Origin: Prevotella sp. UBA3837
GTDB taxonomy: Bacteria > Bacteroidota > Bacteroidia > Bacteroidales > Bacteroidaceae
Assembly (NCBI GenBank): GCA_002392835.1
Contig: DGHX01000067.1
Span: forward strand, 1 to 7,331
DNA: 7,331 nucleotides
Direction of reading: 5' to 3'
Shown here piece after piece: positions 6,122-7,331 of this stretch. The position numbers were made by a program, and so were the translations under genes. Every line of letters begins with the position of its first letter. Position 1 is the stretch's first letter. The notes below the pieces were generated by a model. That model made no database searches and was not told the DNA's origin. It was given only the letters and a program-made list of their open reading frames with translations.

Positions 6122-7331
6122 TTACCAGTCGTCGGTGCGGAAACTGCTGACGGGCAGTCCGTCGCACATCAAGTCGCCCACGGCCCAGTTGCGGAAAGCG
6201 TAGCGCACGGCGACGGGTTTCTCCACCTCCTTCGACCTGACGTAGACGCGGTTGCGCTCAATCCAGGTCTCGGCGGGATGGAACACGCGGTCTTCTCCGG
6301 CCACCTCGAAATTCTGACTGTGGGGCCCGTTCTCGAAGTAAACCCACTCCTTGCTGCGGTCGAAGGCCACCACGGCGGTGTCACCGTGGAACTCCACCTG
6401 ACCGTTGTAGGCGGCGAAGTCGGGCAAGCCCTTCACGCCGTAGGTGTTGCTGAGCGCCAACAGGGCGAGACGTTCGCCGGCCTGCCGTTTCTTGCGCGGA
6501 TGAATGCCATACTCAAGTCCGGAGTCCATGAGGACGGCCATGCGGCAGTTGTCCACGGTCTGCTCCACCCTTGCCTGCTGTTCGCGCAGCAGGGCGCTGT
6601 TCACATCCCAGTCGATGAGCGTGTAATCGTAGGGGGCTATCTGGCAATAGTAGAAGGGGAAGGCGCCCTGTTTCCACTCCTCGCGCCAGCCTTCTATCAT
6701 GCGGGCGAAGAGCGGAGCGTAGTAGTCGTAGCGCGGCACGTTGTCTTCGCCCTGGTACCAGATGACTCCACGCATGCCAAAGCCGATGATGGGCGAGAGC
6801 TGTCCGTTGAAAAGGGCGGTGGGACAGCGCTGGTTGAGCTTCTTCACGTCGTCGTCGGTCCAGGGCAGCGTCACCCTCGGGAAGGCGCGAAGCCAGTCGG
6901 CTTTCATCCAGGCCTCGCAGGCAGAGCCGCCGAATGCCGTACAGATGAGTCCCACGGGAACGCCCAATGAGCGGCGCAGGGCACGGCCGAAGTAATAGGC
7001 CGTGGCCGAGAATTCGCGCACAGAAGGGGCACTGGCCTCCTGCCAGGTGCCGGCAAGGTCGGCCAAGGGTGTCAGCGAGGCCTTGCGCTTGCCGTAGAAC
7101 AGGCGCAGCTGGGTGTCGTTGCACTGCAGCAGTTCCTCTGCGGCGCCCTCCACAGGCTGGCCCTTGAAGCCCTTCATCTGCATCTCCATGTTCGACTGTC
7201 CGCTGCAAATCCACACCTCGCCGATGAGGATATTGTCGAGGCGGAGCGGCTTACCATCGCTGTAGGTTATGGTGTAGGGACCGCCCGCAGAAGGCGTCTG
7301 CACGCTGACTTCAAAGCGTCCGTCGGCATCG
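6122..7331 (-). CDS. Sialate O-acetylesterase-type SGNH carbohydrate esterase, 5' end missing
   Basis: The frame is open to the right edge, so the start codon, any signal peptide and the N-terminal beta domain lie outside; 402 C-terminal residues are visible. The SASA/SGNH blocks are clear. The nucleophile motif WICSGQSNMEMQ has its Ser codon at 7193-7195. The glycine block AFGGSACEAWMK follows, then GVIWYQGED, and the acid/base pair DSGLEYGIHP with its His codon at 6500-6502. The conserved SGQSNM, WYQGE and IHP blocks predict an active serine esterase. Family members remove O-acetyl groups from sugars. In Bacteroidetes polysaccharide loci such proteins are often named sialate esterases but act on plant glycans such as xylan or pectin, and the rhamnosidase neighbour favours that here. 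It is the most upstream visible gene of the operon. A GTG at 7301-7303 is an internal Val codon, not the start. Confidence 0.9.
   Translation of the reverse strand, partial: DADGRFEVSVQTPSAGGPYTITYSDGKPLRLDNILIGEVWICSGQSNMEMQMKGFKGQPVEGAAEELLQCNDTQLRLFYGKRKASLTPLADLAGTWQEASAPSVREFSATAYYFGRALRRSLGVPVGLICTAFGGSACEAWMKADWLRAFPRVTLPWTDDDVKKLNQRCPTALFNGQLSPIIGFGMRGVIWYQGEDNVPRYDYYAPLFARMIEGWREEWKQGAFPFYYCQIAPYDYTLIDWDVNSALLREQQARVEQTVDNCRMAVLMDSGLEYGIHPRKKRQAGERLALLALSNTYGVKGLPDFAAYNGQVEFHGDTAVVAFDRSKEWVYFENGPHSQNFEVAGEDRVFHPAETWIERNRVYVRSKEVEKPVAVRYAFRNWAVGDLMCDGLPVSSFRTDDW

Noticed and set aside
6038..6970. + strand open frame of 310 codons opposite the esterase gene
   Set aside because: The opposite strand carries the SGNH blocks in order. 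This frame shows no motif and crosses an operon spacer.
7301..7303. GTG as start of the esterase gene
   Set aside because: The frame stays open to the window edge with family-like sequence upstream (DADGRFEVS), so the true start is outside.

Overview
The window looks like Bacteroidales DNA, most likely Prevotella or a close relative. This rests on the protein families, the lack of clear Shine-Dalgarno sites, one TAnnTTTG-type -7 box, and intergenic DNA full of short heptad repeats and GC-rich palindromes. This is an inference from sequence style; no marker gene is present.

Layout. Bases 1-350 hold no convincing gene. They contain a five-unit heptad array (25-59), four small palindromes that share one core (63-169), a possible promoter (213-220), and the leader of a small membrane protein of the DUF3307 type (351-710, + strand). 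Bases 711-917 separate two convergent genes. This spacer is almost wholly repeat: a 30-bp GC-rich palindromic element in two inverted copies, each starting at the stop codon of its neighbour, with two inverted heptad arrays between them.

From 918 to the right edge, three genes on the minus strand form one probable operon. In transcription order they are an SGNH/SASA-type sugar O-acetylesterase (5' end outside the window), an exported DUF5703-like putative glycosidase, and a secreted GH78 alpha-L-rhamnosidase. The last two overlap by an ATGA. Together they fit a polysaccharide-utilisation set for an acetylated, rhamnose-containing glycan, with pectin such as rhamnogalacturonan the obvious candidate: deacetylation, an unknown glycosidic cut, and rhamnose release. 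No SusC/SusD pair or regulator is visible.

The most unusual feature is how repeats enter the coding sequence of the rhamnosidase. A palindromic element of the intergenic family sits in frame inside its catalytic domain (1426-1496). Its signal peptide is encoded by a five-copy heptanucleotide array (3705-3739), where any change in copy number not divisible by three would shift the frame.
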